This document shows, piece by piece, positions 9,293 through 18,360 of a stretch of DNA of 64,000 bases. This DNA comes from Candidatus Bathyarchaeota archaeon (lineage in GTDB: Archaea > Thermoproteota > Bathyarchaeia > Bathyarchaeales > DTEX01), in contig JAGTQE010000003.1 in the NCBI GenBank assembly GCA_018396635.1, forward strand, positions 1 through 64,000, written 5' to 3'. Every line of letters starts with the position of its first letter. The first letter of the stretch is position 1. The notes below the pieces were generated by a model, which searched no databases, was not told where the DNA came from, and was given only the letters and a program-made list of their open reading frames with translations. Both the position numbers and the translations under genes were made by a program.

Positions 9293-9946
9293 TCAGATGT
9301 GAGCGAACAGCATGTAAAGCGCGAAGCATATTATGTAGGCTGCGCTAACCAGAAGGAGAAGCCGGATGATCTTCCAACTTAATATTCTTCTGCCCCTATA
9401 AAAGGAGAAGCCTAAGAAGCTGAACCATAAGAAGTCGGCAGCCACGTGGCCAGCTAGAAAAGAGAGAAAACCTGAGAGCCCAGCTATAGACGTGAAGCCC
9501 GCTATTGCTGGAAGACCCAGCTCCAGCCACCATAGGAAGAAGTAAGGGTTTGAGCAGCTGGCTAGAAAGCCGGAAACAATTAAGCCTAAAGCCGACAGAT
9601 CTGTTACATTAGAGTTAGATGTAAGTATGCTCTCGCTAATATCCATGCTCCTCATATTTAAGGCACCTCTTATTAGCTGGAGACCCATAAGGATTAGCAC
9701 GACGCCACCCACATATTTTATCGCGATCTTAACGCCCGCGTGCTCTAGCAGAGGGTCAAGACCCAAAAAGATAAGCAAGATAATTACACCTTCAATTATA
9801 AAGTGTCCCAGGATAATTAGGGGTCCAGCAAACTTTCTGCCTCTAAGCGACTCAGAAACTACTAGGGCGAAAATCGGACCTGGAACCACTGCTCCCGAAA
9901 GGGCTGCCAGAAAGGACGCTGCCACAATGCCAGCTAATTCAAGCAT
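9293..9946 (-). CDS. LysE/RhtB-family amino acid exporter
   Basis: The 217-residue membrane protein has six hydrophobic segments and the N-terminal family signature, PGPIFALVVSESLRGRKFAGPLIILGH. LysE-type carriers export amino acids. The gene lies 23 bp downstream of an ACT-domain regulator on the same strand. This supports a regulator-exporter unit that responds to amino acids, although the exported compound is unknown. Confidence 0.82.
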   Translation of the reverse strand: MLELAGIVAASFLAALSGAVVPGPIFALVVSESLRGRKFAGPLIILGHFIIEGVIILLIFLGLDPLLEHAGVKIAIKYVGGVVLILMGLQLIRGALNMRSMDISESILTSNSNVTDLSALGLIVSGFLASCSNPYFFLWWLELGLPAIAGFTSIAGLSGFLSFLAGHVAADFLWFSFLGFSFYRGRRILSWKIIRLLLLVSAAYIICFALYMLFAHI

Positions 9947-9969
9947 CTGCAGATCTCCCAGAAACCATG

Positions 9970-10473
9970 CTAGTACACTGAAACCTTCAGTACACCCTTA
10001 ATCCTCAGAAACTCAGGGATAAGATCGCCCGGAATCTTAGTTTCAGTTATGAGGATCAGCTTTGGTTCCGGTGTGAGCTCGGGATCATCAACTATCGCCT
10101 GCCTTATGCTTATGTTCTTCTGAGCTATCAGCGATGCCGCCGCAGCTAATATGCCGGGCATCTTAGCATCTACTGGAGTTATCTCGACGACACCAAAGTT
10201 TAAATATTTCGCAACATCACGCAGCGAAGCCCCAGCCGGGCTTATTCCACTAAAGATTGTTTTTAGCTCAGGGTTACTTTCAATCATCTTTATAGTTTGT
10301 ATAACTGTTCTTCTATCGACTCCAGCAGCTCGGCTCACCCTAACAACAGGCACAATTATATCGCCACAACATATTTTCCCATTCCTGATACTCAAACCAT
10401 TCTTGATTAAGATCTTAGCCACATTAAGTCTTTCCGGATAACCCTCCAAACACTTTGCTATTTTATTCCACAT
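9970..10473 (-). CDS. HTH-ACT regulator of amino acid metabolism
   Basis: The 167-residue protein has an N-terminal helix-turn-helix-like part (VRVSRAAGVDRRTVIQTIKMIES, about residues 45-68). A C-terminal ACT domain follows (VVEITPVDAKMPGILAAAASLIAQKNISIRQ, then LILITETKIPGDLI). This fits the archaeal ACT-containing regulators of amino acid metabolism (COG2150 type). It is first in a two-gene unit with the LysE exporter. I infer that an amino acid binds the ACT domain and controls the operon. Confidence 0.78.
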   Translation of the reverse strand: MWNKIAKCLEGYPERLNVAKILIKNGLSIRNGKICCGDIIVPVVRVSRAAGVDRRTVIQTIKMIESNPELKTIFSGISPAGASLRDVAKYLNFGVVEITPVDAKMPGILAAAASLIAQKNISIRQAIVDDPELTPEPKLILITETKIPGDLIPEFLRIKGVLKVSVY

Positions 10474-10605
10474 CGTTGCTCACTAAAACATTCAATAGTA
10501 ATTGAGGGAACGTCGCCTTTTTAATCTTTTCTACAAACAGAATATTACAGGCCACGCTTAAATGCGGCTTCCACTATATTAAAGCGTTTAATCAGTGAAC
10601 AAAGC

Positions 10606-10615
10606 TTTTAAATAT
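10606..10615 (+). promoter_or_regulatory. TATA box ahead of the S15 gene and the informational array
   Basis: TTTTAAATAT lies 43 bases before the TTG start of S15 and would start transcription near 10637. It is probably the leading promoter of the array that follows. Confidence 0.5.
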
Positions 10616-10657
10616 CGGTGCATTTTCTTTTTTCCAGAGTTTACTGGAGGATTAAGC

Positions 10658-11098
10658 TTGCCTAAGAAGGAGAAAGGACGCTCCCACTCAACGAGACCAG
10701 TTGGGAAAAGGCCCCCGAGCTGGTGCAAATATACACCTGATGAGGTTGTGGCTTTAGTTGTTAAGCTTGCTAGGGAGGGGAATCCTCCAAGCAAGATAGG
10801 CGTTATACTGCGTGACCAGTATGGTATCCCGCTTGTTAAGTCCATAGTTGGGAGAGGCATAGTTGAGATATTAAAGGAGAATGGTTTAGCCCCCAAAATA
10901 CCTGAGGATTTAGATAACCTTCTCAGAAAGGCCGCCCGTATAACTGCGCACCTACAGAAGCATAGGAAGGATACTTCTAATAGGAGGGCGCTACAGATCG
11001 TTGAATCAAAGATCCATCGCCTCTCAGATTATTATAAGGAGAAGGGCATATTACCGCCTAACTGGGAGTATAAGAGTGTTATCGCCTCCATAGGCTAA
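10658..11098 (+). CDS. rps15: 30S ribosomal protein S15 (uS15, archaeal/eukaryotic type)
   Basis: The 146-residue protein has the archaeal N-terminal extension (PKKEKGRSHSTRP) and the core RKAARITAHLQKHRKDTSNRRALQIVESKIHRLSDYYK that binds 16S rRNA. The start is TTG 10658: GGAGG at 10646-10650 is ideally spaced and the protein then begins exactly where S15 proteins do. A longer frame goes back to 10595 but has no family support. RecJ follows after 2 bp. Confidence 0.95.
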   Translation: MPKKEKGRSHSTRPVGKRPPSWCKYTPDEVVALVVKLAREGNPPSKIGVILRDQYGIPLVKSIVGRGIVEILKENGLAPKIPEDLDNLLRKAARITAHLQKHRKDTSNRRALQIVESKIHRLSDYYKEKGILPPNWEYKSVIASIG

Positions 11099-11100
11099 CC

Positions 11101-12579
11101 GTGATACTCATGAGTGATGGAAGACGCCTAAATGATTTTATCTATGCCTCTAAGAAAGCATCTGATAAAATACTGGAGGAAGTTAATAAGGGTAAAAGAG
11201 TCTTTATAATTTCCCACATGGACGCTGACGGCATATCTGCCGCCGGAATAATGGGTAAAGCGCTCCTCAGAGCCAACGCAAACTTCTGCATCAGAATAGA
11301 AAGGTGGATGGATGAGAGGGTTTTAAGCGATGTACGCCAACTTAGCGGCGAAGATACCTTGATAATTTTCACTGACATGGGGAGCGGATACCTAGATATC
11401 TTATGCGCAAATATTGGGGATAGACAAGTAGTTATACTCGATCACCACCAGCCTATTGGGAAAGACAGGGAGAATTTCTTACACGTTAATCCGCACCTCT
11501 TCGGCATAGATGGATCTAGGGAGATAAGCTCCTCTGGAATTGCATATCTCGTATCTAAATTTCTGGATAAGAGGAATATTGACCTCGCACATTTAGCCGT
11601 CATAGGAGCCCTAGGCGACCTACAAGATAAATATGAGGGTAGAAGATTGGGCGGACTTAACGATTTAATAGTTAAAGATGCCATTGAGTCAAAGCTCCTA
11701 GAAGTTGAAACTGACCTACTCTTCTTTGGCAGAGAGACCAGGCCAATACATAAGGCCTTAGCCTATACAACAAATCCCTATATACCTGAGATAAGTGGTG
11801 AAGAAGATAAGAGCCTGGCATTCTTAAGAGGACTGGACATTGATCTTAAGAGGAATGATAGATGGCGGGCCTTAAGAGATCTATCACATGACGAGAAACG
11901 TAGACTGTTCTCTGCCTTACATGACTACTTGGTCTCTAAAGGGTTTAGGAGCGAGTATATAACAAGCTCCCTTATCGGAGCCGTCTACATCCTCGTAAAT
12001 GAGGAGCCCTGGACCCCGCTTAGAGACGCAAGGGAATACGCTCTCCTACTGAATGCCACCGGGAGAATGAATGCTTCAGGCTTAGGGGTGGCAATATGTA
12101 TGGGCGATAGGAGCAGGGCGTATGAGGAGGCTTTAAGGATCCTAGAAGAGTATAGGCAGATGATAACCAAGTACCTTACATGGCTCAACAATAACCCGGA
12201 TAGAATCGAGGAGTGGGAGAACATATATGTTCTCCATGGGGAAAAAGACATCGATGAACGCACAATAAGCGCTGTCTCAACAATAATATCAACAAGCCTT
12301 CCTAAGCCGAACAAACCTCTAATAGCCTACTCATACATACCTAAAGAGAGAGTTATCAAGGTATCTGCGCGGGCAGCAGACTCAATTGCCAGGGCCGGGC
12401 TAAATCTCGGAGAGATAATACGCATAGCCGCGGAGAAATGCTCCGGGGTGGGGGGAGGTCACGATGTTGCCGCGGGGGCACAGATACCATATGACTATAA
12501 AATGCAATTCTTGAAAATCATCGATTCTCTAGTTAAGGAGAGCATCTCCAGGTTGAGGGGCGATGAGAGCAGAGGTTAA
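11101..12579 (+). CDS. Archaeal RecJ-like DHH/DHHA1 phosphoesterase
   Basis: At 492 residues this has the DHH domain motifs SHMDADGISAAG (D near residue 41), DMGSG and DHHQP, then the C-terminal DHHA1 motif GVGGGHDVAAGA. Archaeal RecJ homologues are single-strand nucleases, some bound to the replisome as GAN or acting on RNA. The position directly after S15 fits an informational role. GTG 11101 or ATG 11110 could be the start and no clear SD decides between them. Confidence 0.88.
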   Translation: MILMSDGRRLNDFIYASKKASDKILEEVNKGKRVFIISHMDADGISAAGIMGKALLRANANFCIRIERWMDERVLSDVRQLSGEDTLIIFTDMGSGYLDILCANIGDRQVVILDHHQPIGKDRENFLHVNPHLFGIDGSREISSSGIAYLVSKFLDKRNIDLAHLAVIGALGDLQDKYEGRRLGGLNDLIVKDAIESKLLEVETDLLFFGRETRPIHKALAYTTNPYIPEISGEEDKSLAFLRGLDIDLKRNDRWRALRDLSHDEKRRLFSALHDYLVSKGFRSEYITSSLIGAVYILVNEEPWTPLRDAREYALLLNATGRMNASGLGVAICMGDRSRAYEEALRILEEYRQMITKYLTWLNNNPDRIEEWENIYVLHGEKDIDERTISAVSTIISTSLPKPNKPLIAYSYIPKERVIKVSARAADSIARAGLNLGEIIRIAAEKCSGVGGGHDVAAGAQIPYDYKMQFLKIIDSLVKESISRLRGDESRG

Positions 12580-12829
12580 TGTAACCCTCGTTTACGAGAG
12601 CGAAGAGGAAGCTGCCTCCATACGTGATGGTGTTTCTCCGGATAATTTGGATGCACCTAAAGGATTATTTATAGATACGTGGGCTTCAGGCAAAAGTGTC
12701 ATTACATATATAAGTTATGAGGGCGACAATCTTGCAACGCTGTTATCAACAATAGATGACCTATTGAGCTGCGTGGCTATGGCTGAGAAGGCTATCCTAG
12801 CAGTAAAAAAGATACAAAAGATTTTTTAG
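12563..12829 (+). CDS. Pcc1-like KEOPS subunit (first of two in the window)
   Basis: The 88-residue protein has the Pcc1 beta-alpha-beta-beta-alpha pattern: an N-terminal strand, YESEEEAASIRDGVSPDN, a second strand pair (KSVITYISYEGD), then a long helix (LATLLSTIDDLLSCVAMAEKAI). Pcc1 is the dimerising subunit of KEOPS, which makes the t6A modification of tRNA. It overlaps the end of RecJ by 17 bp. A second Pcc1-type gene is at 17415. One may be the canonical Pcc1 and the other the Pcc1-like partner described as Gon7-equivalent in archaea; which is which cannot be told here. Confidence 0.7.
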   Translation: MRAEVNVTLVYESEEEAASIRDGVSPDNLDAPKGLFIDTWASGKSVITYISYEGDNLATLLSTIDDLLSCVAMAEKAILAVKKIQKIF

Positions 12830-12891
12830 TCTCATTTATCTATTCCTCAAAAGGAAATTGAAATTGTAATAGGGGAGCGTGTGAAGAGTAG

Positions 12892-13617
12892 ATGTCTGTC
12901 TTCGCTGTGCCCGGAGCATACGATAGAGCCATTACAGTGTTCTCTCCAGATGGTCGACTGTTTCAAGTGGAATATGCGTTAGAGACCGTTTACAGAGGGT
13001 CTACAATAGTTGGTATACTATGCCCTGAGGGCGCCGTTATAGGGGCAGAGGAGAAGATAGAGTCAAAGCTACAGAACCCAAAATTCAGCCAGAAGATCTA
13101 TGAGGTCGACGAGCATATTGGAGCCGCAGTCGTAGGCCTGAGCTCAGATGCCCGTGTATTAATTGATGAGGCAAGGATCTTTGCCCAAACCAGTAGGCTA
13201 ATGTATGATGAGCCAGTCGATGTAGAGATGGTTGCTAAGAGGATTGGCGACATAAAGCAGATGTACACGCAGCACGGCGGGGTTAGGCCATTCGGCGTAT
13301 CCATAATCTTCGCCGGCGTGGATAAGGGCGGATGCCAGCTATTCACAACAGATCCGAGCGGAACCTACAGGGCATATAAGGCCGTCGCAATAGGAATAGG
13401 CCGCGAGACAGCTGAGAACATCCTAAAAGAGGAGTACCGCGATGATCTGACGCTTGAAGAAGCCATTAAATTGTGCATCAAGTGCCTGCTGAAATCTATG
13501 CAGGCGCGCGGCGAGCAGCCCAGAATTAAGGTTGCCATTGTTCCGGTCTCCACAAAGAGGTTTAGGATGCTCACCGATGAAGAAATTGAGAAGTATGTTA
13601 GAGAACTACAGGGTTGA
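12892..13617 (+). CDS. psmA: Proteasome subunit alpha
   Basis: The 241-residue protein begins with the alpha-subunit gate region and YDRAITVFSPDGRLFQVEYALE, which is diagnostic. The fold follows with GVRPFGVSIIFAG and DPSGTYRAYKAVAIGIG. It lacks an N-terminal catalytic Thr, as expected for alpha. No beta subunit gene is in this window. It is followed closely by SBDS, as in many archaea. Confidence 0.97.
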   Translation: MSVFAVPGAYDRAITVFSPDGRLFQVEYALETVYRGSTIVGILCPEGAVIGAEEKIESKLQNPKFSQKIYEVDEHIGAAVVGLSSDARVLIDEARIFAQTSRLMYDEPVDVEMVAKRIGDIKQMYTQHGGVRPFGVSIIFAGVDKGGCQLFTTDPSGTYRAYKAVAIGIGRETAENILKEEYRDDLTLEEAIKLCIKCLLKSMQARGEQPRIKVAIVPVSTKRFRMLTDEEIEKYVRELQG

Positions 13618-13631
13618 AGGGTATTTGGGGA

Positions 13632-14321
13632 ATGAGCAAGAACTATACTATTGCCCGTATAAATATAGGCGGAGAGAACTTCGAGATCCTCGTTAAGCCA
13701 GACCCCGCATTTGACTATCGTAGTGGAAAATCTATTTCATTATCAGAAGTCCTTGTGACAGACGTCATCTTCACCGACGCAAATAAGGGTCTGAGGGCGC
13801 CTGAGAAGAAGCTCAAGGAAGCCTTTGGGACAACAGATCCAATAGAGGTAGCTAAAATCATACTCAAGAAGGGGACGCTGCAGCTAACAGCCCAGCAGAG
13901 GAGAAAATTGATTGAGGAAAAGCGTAGGCAGATAATCGACTTCATATCGCGTAACGCAGTAGACCCAAGAACAAAGCTACCGCATCCACCAATGCGCATA
14001 GAGCAGGCCCTTGAGCAGGTTCACTTCTCCGTTGACCCATTTAAGAGCGTTGAGGAGCAGGTTAATGAGGCCATCAAAGCCTTACGGACAATTCTTCCAC
14101 TCAGTATCGAGAAGATATCTGTGGCCGTTAAAATACCCTCAGAATATACTGGCAAGTCTTATGGCATACTTAAATCGTTTGGTACAGTGAAGAGCGAGAA
14201 TTGGTTGAGCGATGGATCACTTCTGGTAGTTTTAGAGATACCTGCCGGACTCCATGGACCATTACTTGAGAAGATTGGTGAGATAACTCATGGGAATGCT
14301 GATGTGAAGATTTTAAAGTAG
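13632..14321 (+). CDS. Ribosome maturation protein SBDS/SDO1 homologue
   Basis: The 229-residue protein has the three SBDS domains. The N-terminal FYSH-like part has ARINIGGENFEILVKPDPAFDYRSGK, LTAQQRRKLIEEKRRQIIDFISRNAVDPRTKLPHPP is the family signature, and the C-terminal part is ferredoxin-like. In eukaryotes SBDS releases eIF6 from the large subunit, and an aIF6 gene lies further down this array. I chose ATG 13632; the frame is open to a TTG at 13614 that overlaps psmA. Confidence 0.95.
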   Translation: MSKNYTIARINIGGENFEILVKPDPAFDYRSGKSISLSEVLVTDVIFTDANKGLRAPEKKLKEAFGTTDPIEVAKIILKKGTLQLTAQQRRKLIEEKRRQIIDFISRNAVDPRTKLPHPPMRIEQALEQVHFSVDPFKSVEEQVNEAIKALRTILPLSIEKISVAVKIPSEYTGKSYGILKSFGTVKSENWLSDGSLLVVLEIPAGLHGPLLEKIGEITHGNADVKILK

Positions 14322-14347
14322 GGTGAAATGCTGCTGGAGGGTTTGGC

Positions 14348-15040
14348 ATGTTTTATTTTGAGAATAGGCAGATTGTGACTCCGGGAGATTTATTAGCTGA
14401 AGGAGACTATGTTGCTGGAAATAATACGTATAAAGAGGGTTTTAGAATCTACGCAAGCAGGCTTGGGCTTGTTGAGTATGATGGTAGAACAGTCCGCGTT
14501 ATAGCCTTAAACTCTGTTTATATCCCCTCACCCGGGGACCAAGTTATTGGTAAAATAGAGGATGTTAACGTTAATGGTTGGATTGTTGATATAAATTCCC
14601 CATATAAGGGTATTTTAAGGGCTAATGAGGCCTTCAATAAGCCATTTAGGCAGCAGAGGGATAATTTGGCAAGCTTACTTGACGTTGGGGATTTAATCCT
14701 CGCAAAGGTTGTCGCATTTGATAGGACGATTGACCCAATCCTTACAATACGTGAGCCAGGGCTTGGGAAGATAACCCAGGGACAGATCGTGAAAGTCTCT
14801 CCTGCAAAGGTTCCAAGGATAGTTGGGCGGAAGGCTTCGATGATAAATATGCTTAAGAAGGAGACCGAGTGTAAGATAACTGTTGGGCGAAACGGCATAA
14901 TATTAATTTCCGGACCAAGCCCGGAGAATGAGAGACTAGCTATTTTAGCAATTGAGAGGATAGCCCAAGAGGCACATACATCTGGGCTAACAGATAGAAT
15001 AGCCGAGATGATAAGAAGGGAGAAGGGTGTGAAAACATGA
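14348..15040 (+). CDS. rrp4: Exosome complex RNA-binding protein Rrp4
   Basis: The 230-residue cap subunit has an N-terminal domain ([20 protein letters not shown]), an S1 domain ([29 protein letters not shown]) and a KH domain ([30 protein letters not shown]). It binds RNA at the entrance of the archaeal exosome. It overlaps rrp41 by 4 bp (ATGA), so translation is coupled. Confidence 0.97.
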   Translation: MFYFENRQIVTPGDLLAEGDYVAGNNTYKEGFRIYASRLGLVEYDGRTVRVIALNSVYIPSPGDQVIGKIEDVNVNGWIVDINSPYKGILRANEAFNKPFRQQRDNLASLLDVGDLILAKVVAFDRTIDPILTIREPGLGKITQGQIVKVSPAKVPRIVGRKASMINMLKKETECKITVGRNGIILISGPSPENERLAILAIERIAQEAHTSGLTDRIAEMIRREKGVKT

Positions 15041-15783
15041 GTGGAAAAATTAAGTTAATTAACGAGAACGGTTTGAGGGTTGATGGAAGAAGACCAAATG
15101 AGCTTAGGCCAATAAAGATGGAAGTTGGCATATTGAGTAACGCTGACGGGTCAGCGTACATTGAGCAGGGCAAGAGCAAGATACTCGCAGCCGTCTACGG
15201 TCCGAGGGAGGTTCATCCAAGACATTTAGCGCTACCAGACAGAGCCCTACTAAGGTGCAGATATCATATGGCGCCATTCTCGGTTGAAGAGCGTAAATCC
15301 CCAGCTCCATCTAGGCGCGAAATAGAGCTCTCGAAGGTTATAAGGGAGGCTCTAGAGCCAGCAATATTTCTTGAAAAGTTTCCAAGAACCTCAATAGATG
15401 TATTTATTGAAGTTCTTCAGGCAGATGGTGGAACGAGATGCGCTGGCGTGACAGTCGCATCTCTAGCCTTAGCGGACGCTGGGATACCTATGAGAGATAT
15501 GGTTGTTGCATGTGCCGCCGGGAAAGTTGATGGGGTCATAGTTCTAGATTTAAATGATTTAGAGGATAAGGAGGGTGAGGCCGACATACCAGTGGCCTAC
15601 ATGCCCAATCTAGGCTTAATTTCGCTCCTACAGATGGATGGAATCTTAACCATTGAGGAATTTAACCAGGCCCTAAACCTAGCGATCGAGGGCTGTAAGC
15701 AGATATACAGGCTTCAGAAGGAGGCCTTAAAGGCTAAATATGTGGCAATTAAGGAGGAGGTTGAGGAGACTTGTCTTCAGTGA
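15037..15783 (+). CDS. rrp41: Exosome catalytic subunit Rrp41 (RNase PH fold)
   Basis: The 248-residue RNase PH-like protein has the signature [22 protein letters not shown] and the phosphorolytic site region [24 protein letters not shown] with [12 protein letters not shown]. Asp residues in [16 protein letters not shown] fit the catalytic acidic site of Rrp41. It forms the hexameric ring with Rrp42, encoded next. Confidence 0.97.
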   Translation: MSGKIKLINENGLRVDGRRPNELRPIKMEVGILSNADGSAYIEQGKSKILAAVYGPREVHPRHLALPDRALLRCRYHMAPFSVEERKSPAPSRREIELSKVIREALEPAIFLEKFPRTSIDVFIEVLQADGGTRCAGVTVASLALADAGIPMRDMVVACAAGKVDGVIVLDLNDLEDKEGEADIPVAYMPNLGLISLLQMDGILTIEEFNQALNLAIEGCKQIYRLQKEALKAKYVAIKEEVEETCLQ

Positions 15784-16583
15784 TGGTTTCTCGAATAAGG
15801 CAGAGACAAATATATCAGTTGATAGCCTCTGGGAAGAGACTTGATGGCAGGGGGCTCACTGATTACCGATCAATTAAAATAGAAACTGGCATGATCGAGA
15901 AGGCCGAGGGGTCTGCAAGAGTCCTGCTGGGTAAAACGGAGGTCATAGCCGGAATTAAAGTTGAGCTGGGCGAGCCATTTTCAGATAGACCTAACGAAGG
16001 AGCCTTCACGGTTAATTCTGAGTTTGTCCCCTTAGCTTCCCCAGAGTTTGAGCCTGGGCCGCCGAATGAAGACGCTATCGAACTAGCAAGAATTGTTGAT
16101 AGAGGCATACGGGAGTCTCGGGCAATAGACCTCGAAAAGCTCTGCCTAATACCTGGAAAGAAGGTTTACGTGATATTCATCGACATATACGTTCTCAATC
16201 ATGATGGCAATCTGATAGATGCTTCCGCAATAGCTTCTCTAGCAGCGCTACTTAACGCGAAGATACCAGTCTACGTCGTTGAGAATGGTGAGGTCAAGAA
16301 GAAGCCAGAATATATGCCGTTGCCAATAAGAAATTATCCGATCGCCGTAACTTTTGCGAATATAAGTGATAAGCTAGTCGTCGACCCATGGCTTGAGGAG
16401 GAGGAAGTTATGACCGCACGATTAACGATAACATGCGATAAGGATTCTAGAATATGCGCTATACAGAAGGGCGGTCAGGGAGCATTAACGCCGCAACAGA
16501 TTATGGAAGCTGCTTATATAGCTGTTAAGAAAACTGAAGAGTTAAGAAAACTGGTGGTGGAGAGCTGTGGGCAGAAGATGTAG
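15783..16583 (+). CDS. rrp42: Exosome subunit Rrp42 (RNase PH fold)
   Basis: The 266-residue protein pairs with Rrp41 in the exosome ring. It shows KRLDGRGLTDYRSIKIETGMI, VKVELGEPFSDRPNEG and FIDIYVLNHDGNLIDASAIASLAAL. The last of these lacks the Rrp41 catalytic pattern, as expected for the structural partner. I chose ATG 15783, which overlaps the Rrp41 stop as TGATG; a TTG at 15771 in the same frame is possible. Confidence 0.96.
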   Translation: MVSRIRQRQIYQLIASGKRLDGRGLTDYRSIKIETGMIEKAEGSARVLLGKTEVIAGIKVELGEPFSDRPNEGAFTVNSEFVPLASPEFEPGPPNEDAIELARIVDRGIRESRAIDLEKLCLIPGKKVYVIFIDIYVLNHDGNLIDASAIASLAALLNAKIPVYVVENGEVKKKPEYMPLPIRNYPIAVTFANISDKLVVDPWLEEEEVMTARLTITCDKDSRICAIQKGGQGALTPQQIMEAAYIAVKKTEELRKLVVESCGQKM

Positions 16584-16827
16584 GAAGGTTGGGCCGGCCA
16601 GAGGATTTGGGCCAAGGTACGGCGTGTCTGTTAGAAGGCGTTACGTTAGCGTGGTTACTGAGATGAAGAAGCGGCATATATGCCCGCAATGCGGCCTAAG
16701 ATCTGTACGCAGGGATAGCGTCGGCATATGGGTTTGCGGTAAGTGTGGGCTTAGGTTTACTGGCGGTGCCTATACGCCGACAACCAAGGTTGGTGCAATA
16801 ACAGCCCAAGCCACTAAAAGATCCTAA
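16567..16827 (+). CDS. rpl37ae: 50S ribosomal protein L37Ae (eL43)
   Basis: The 86-residue zinc-ribbon protein has GPARGFGPRYGVSVRRR and two Cys pairs, CPQC and CGKC. It starts at GTG inside the end of rrp42 (17-bp overlap). The small RNA polymerase subunit gene rpoP often follows rpl37ae in archaea, but here only 33 bp separate it from the Brix gene. Confidence 0.95.
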   Translation: MGRRCRKVGPARGFGPRYGVSVRRRYVSVVTEMKKRHICPQCGLRSVRRDSVGIWVCGKCGLRFTGGAYTPTTKVGAITAQATKRS

Positions 16828-16860
16828 ATTCCTTTTTTAGAAAGATAAGCGGAAGATAAG

Positions 16861-17418
16861 ATGATAATACTGACGACCTCGCATAGGCCTACGAGGAGGG
16901 TTAGAAGTCTCTGTAATGATTTGGCGTCCACAATACCTGGCTTAGTTAGAGTTAATCGTGGAAAGATGGGGCTAATTGATGTTGCCGAGAAATCTATTCA
17001 CGCCGGATCCGGAAAGTTTATTGTTGTTGATAGATGGAAGGGTTGTCCGGGTAGAATAAGGCTTTATAAGGTTAATGACGGAGAAATCAGGGAGGAGGCT
17101 CCACGCATATACGTTTCAGGCGTGAAGTTGCGGAGAGAATTTAAAACGCCTTTCGGTAAGAGGAGGGAAAAGGTTAACTCGCTATTCCTAAATATGAGCG
17201 GGGCATTAGATTCGGAAAGAGAAAAGTTTAGGTTAAAGCTTTCAGAGTTCCTTGAGGTGCCGGCCCTTAAAATTGGCGGCGAAACACTTAATTATCAAGC
17301 TTACATGCATGTGGGCGTTGGAGAGGACTGCTGGGCATACATATCGTTCTTCCTTCTACCTGGAAGGGCGGAGATTGGGCCGCGCATAAAGATTTCTCAT
17401 GTGGTGTGGGATATATGA
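16861..17418 (+). CDS. Brix-domain ribosome biogenesis protein (Imp4-like)
   Basis: The 185-residue protein matches archaeal Brix proteins: ILTTSHRPTRRVRSLCNDLASTIPGLVRVNRGKM at the start, then FIVVDRWKGCPGRIRLYKV. Brix proteins help rRNA processing and ribosome assembly. Its TGA overlaps the ATG of the following pcc1 gene. Confidence 0.9.
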   Translation: MIILTTSHRPTRRVRSLCNDLASTIPGLVRVNRGKMGLIDVAEKSIHAGSGKFIVVDRWKGCPGRIRLYKVNDGEIREEAPRIYVSGVKLRREFKTPFGKRREKVNSLFLNMSGALDSEREKFRLKLSEFLEVPALKIGGETLNYQAYMHVGVGEDCWAYISFFLLPGRAEIGPRIKISHVVWDI

Positions 17419-17675
17419 TTAGAGAGGCCAGCGCCACTATACGCATCACATATCCCTCAGAGGATGAGGCGGATATCGTGTGCAGATCTATCTTCCCTGA
17501 GACCGAGACCTCTATAAAATACCGATCAAAAGTTAAGTTGATTAGAAATGGTAAAAGCATCACTTTAATATTTGAGTCAAGGGATACCACAGCCCTTAGA
17601 GCTGCAATAAACTCATATCTAAGTTGGCTTATTCTTTTAAGGGACATTTATAGAATCCTTGAGAGACAGAAGTAA
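17415..17675 (+). CDS. pcc1: KEOPS subunit Pcc1
   Basis: The 86-residue protein has the Pcc1 pattern ASATIRITYPSEDEADIVCRSIFPE, then KLIRNGKSITLIFESRDTTALRAAINSYLSWL. The start is ATG 17415, overlapping the Brix stop as ATGA; GTG 17406 is upstream in frame. Its place between Brix and an RNase P subunit matches the conserved archaeal neighbourhood of pcc1, so I regard this copy as the canonical one. Confidence 0.82.
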   Translation: MIREASATIRITYPSEDEADIVCRSIFPETETSIKYRSKVKLIRNGKSITLIFESRDTTALRAAINSYLSWLILLRDIYRILERQK

Positions 17676-17681
17676 TTGTAC

Positions 17682-18005
17682 ATGGCAAGAAAAAGCAAGG
17701 TTGCAAGTATAGCTTTAAGTCGCATTAGGCGATTATTTAGTCTAGCCGTCGAGATGCTTGAGACCAGACCAGACTTATCTCAAAGATACGTTGAGATAGC
17801 CAGAAAAATAGCTATGCGGACTAGGACACGCCTACCAAAAGAGTACAGGCTGTTAGTATGCAGGCACTGCAAGAAATTTATTTTTCCTGGAGTGAGCTCG
17901 CGTGTCCGCCTGCAGCCTAGGAGGGAACCCCACCTCGTCATCACATGTTTATATTGTGGTAAATGTATGAGAATTCCATTGAGGAGGAGAAAGAGTGAAG
18001 AGTAG
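17682..18005 (+). CDS. rnp4: RNase P protein component 4 (Rpp21/Rpr2)
   Basis: The 107-residue basic protein has two N-terminal helices (IALSRIRRLFSLAVEMLETRPDLSQRYVEIARKIAMRTR), then a zinc ribbon with CRHCKK and CLYCGKCM. These are the hallmarks of Rpr2/Rpp21, which binds RNase P RNA with Rpp29. RNase P trims 5' ends of tRNA precursors. The start is ATG 17682. Confidence 0.92.
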   Translation: MARKSKVASIALSRIRRLFSLAVEMLETRPDLSQRYVEIARKIAMRTRTRLPKEYRLLVCRHCKKFIFPGVSSRVRLQPRREPHLVITCLYCGKCMRIPLRRRKSEE

Positions 18006-18270
18006 GGGTTCGAGTAAGGCCGCTCAATTGAAGCCAACTGTGCATATAGGCAAAAGAGGATTAACAGACTCGCAGATAAAGGAGATAATGAAGCAGCTTG
18101 AGGCCAGGCGGAGGGTTAAAGTTAAGGTTTTAAGGTCGGCTTTAGGGGAAAGCGCGGTTGAGGATATAGCTCAGAGGGTGGCCCAGGAAACGGGCTCTAA
18201 AATAGTTCAGATAATTGGGCATACGTTCACATTATATAAGCCGAGAACGAGGAGGCGGATGCTTCAATAA
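17995..18270 (+). CDS. YhbY/CRM-domain RNA-binding protein
   Basis: The 91-residue CRM domain has VHIGKRGLTDSQIKEIMKQLEARRRVKVKVL and ends with the GSKIVQIIGHTFTLYKPR strand. The GxxG-like loop is IGKRGL. Single CRM proteins associate with pre-ribosomes. It starts at GTG inside the end of rnp4 (11-bp overlap), which implies coupled translation. Confidence 0.9.
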   Translation: MKSRGSSKAAQLKPTVHIGKRGLTDSQIKEIMKQLEARRRVKVKVLRSALGESAVEDIAQRVAQETGSKIVQIIGHTFTLYKPRTRRRMLQ

Positions 18271-18299
18271 GCAAGCTGATTCTGCAGGAAGCAAATAAG

Positions 18300-18308
18300 T
18301 ATTTATAA
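18300..18308 (+). promoter_or_regulatory. TATA box for the S19e-PDCD5-L39e-L31e-aIF6 segment
   Basis: TATTTATAA in the 90-bp gap after YhbY would start transcription near 18330, ahead of S19e. This suggests an internal promoter in the array. Confidence 0.5.
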
Positions 18309-18360
18309 GACCCCTCTTTAGATTAGTGAAAGAAAGAGAAAGAAGTGGGGAATTGATAGA

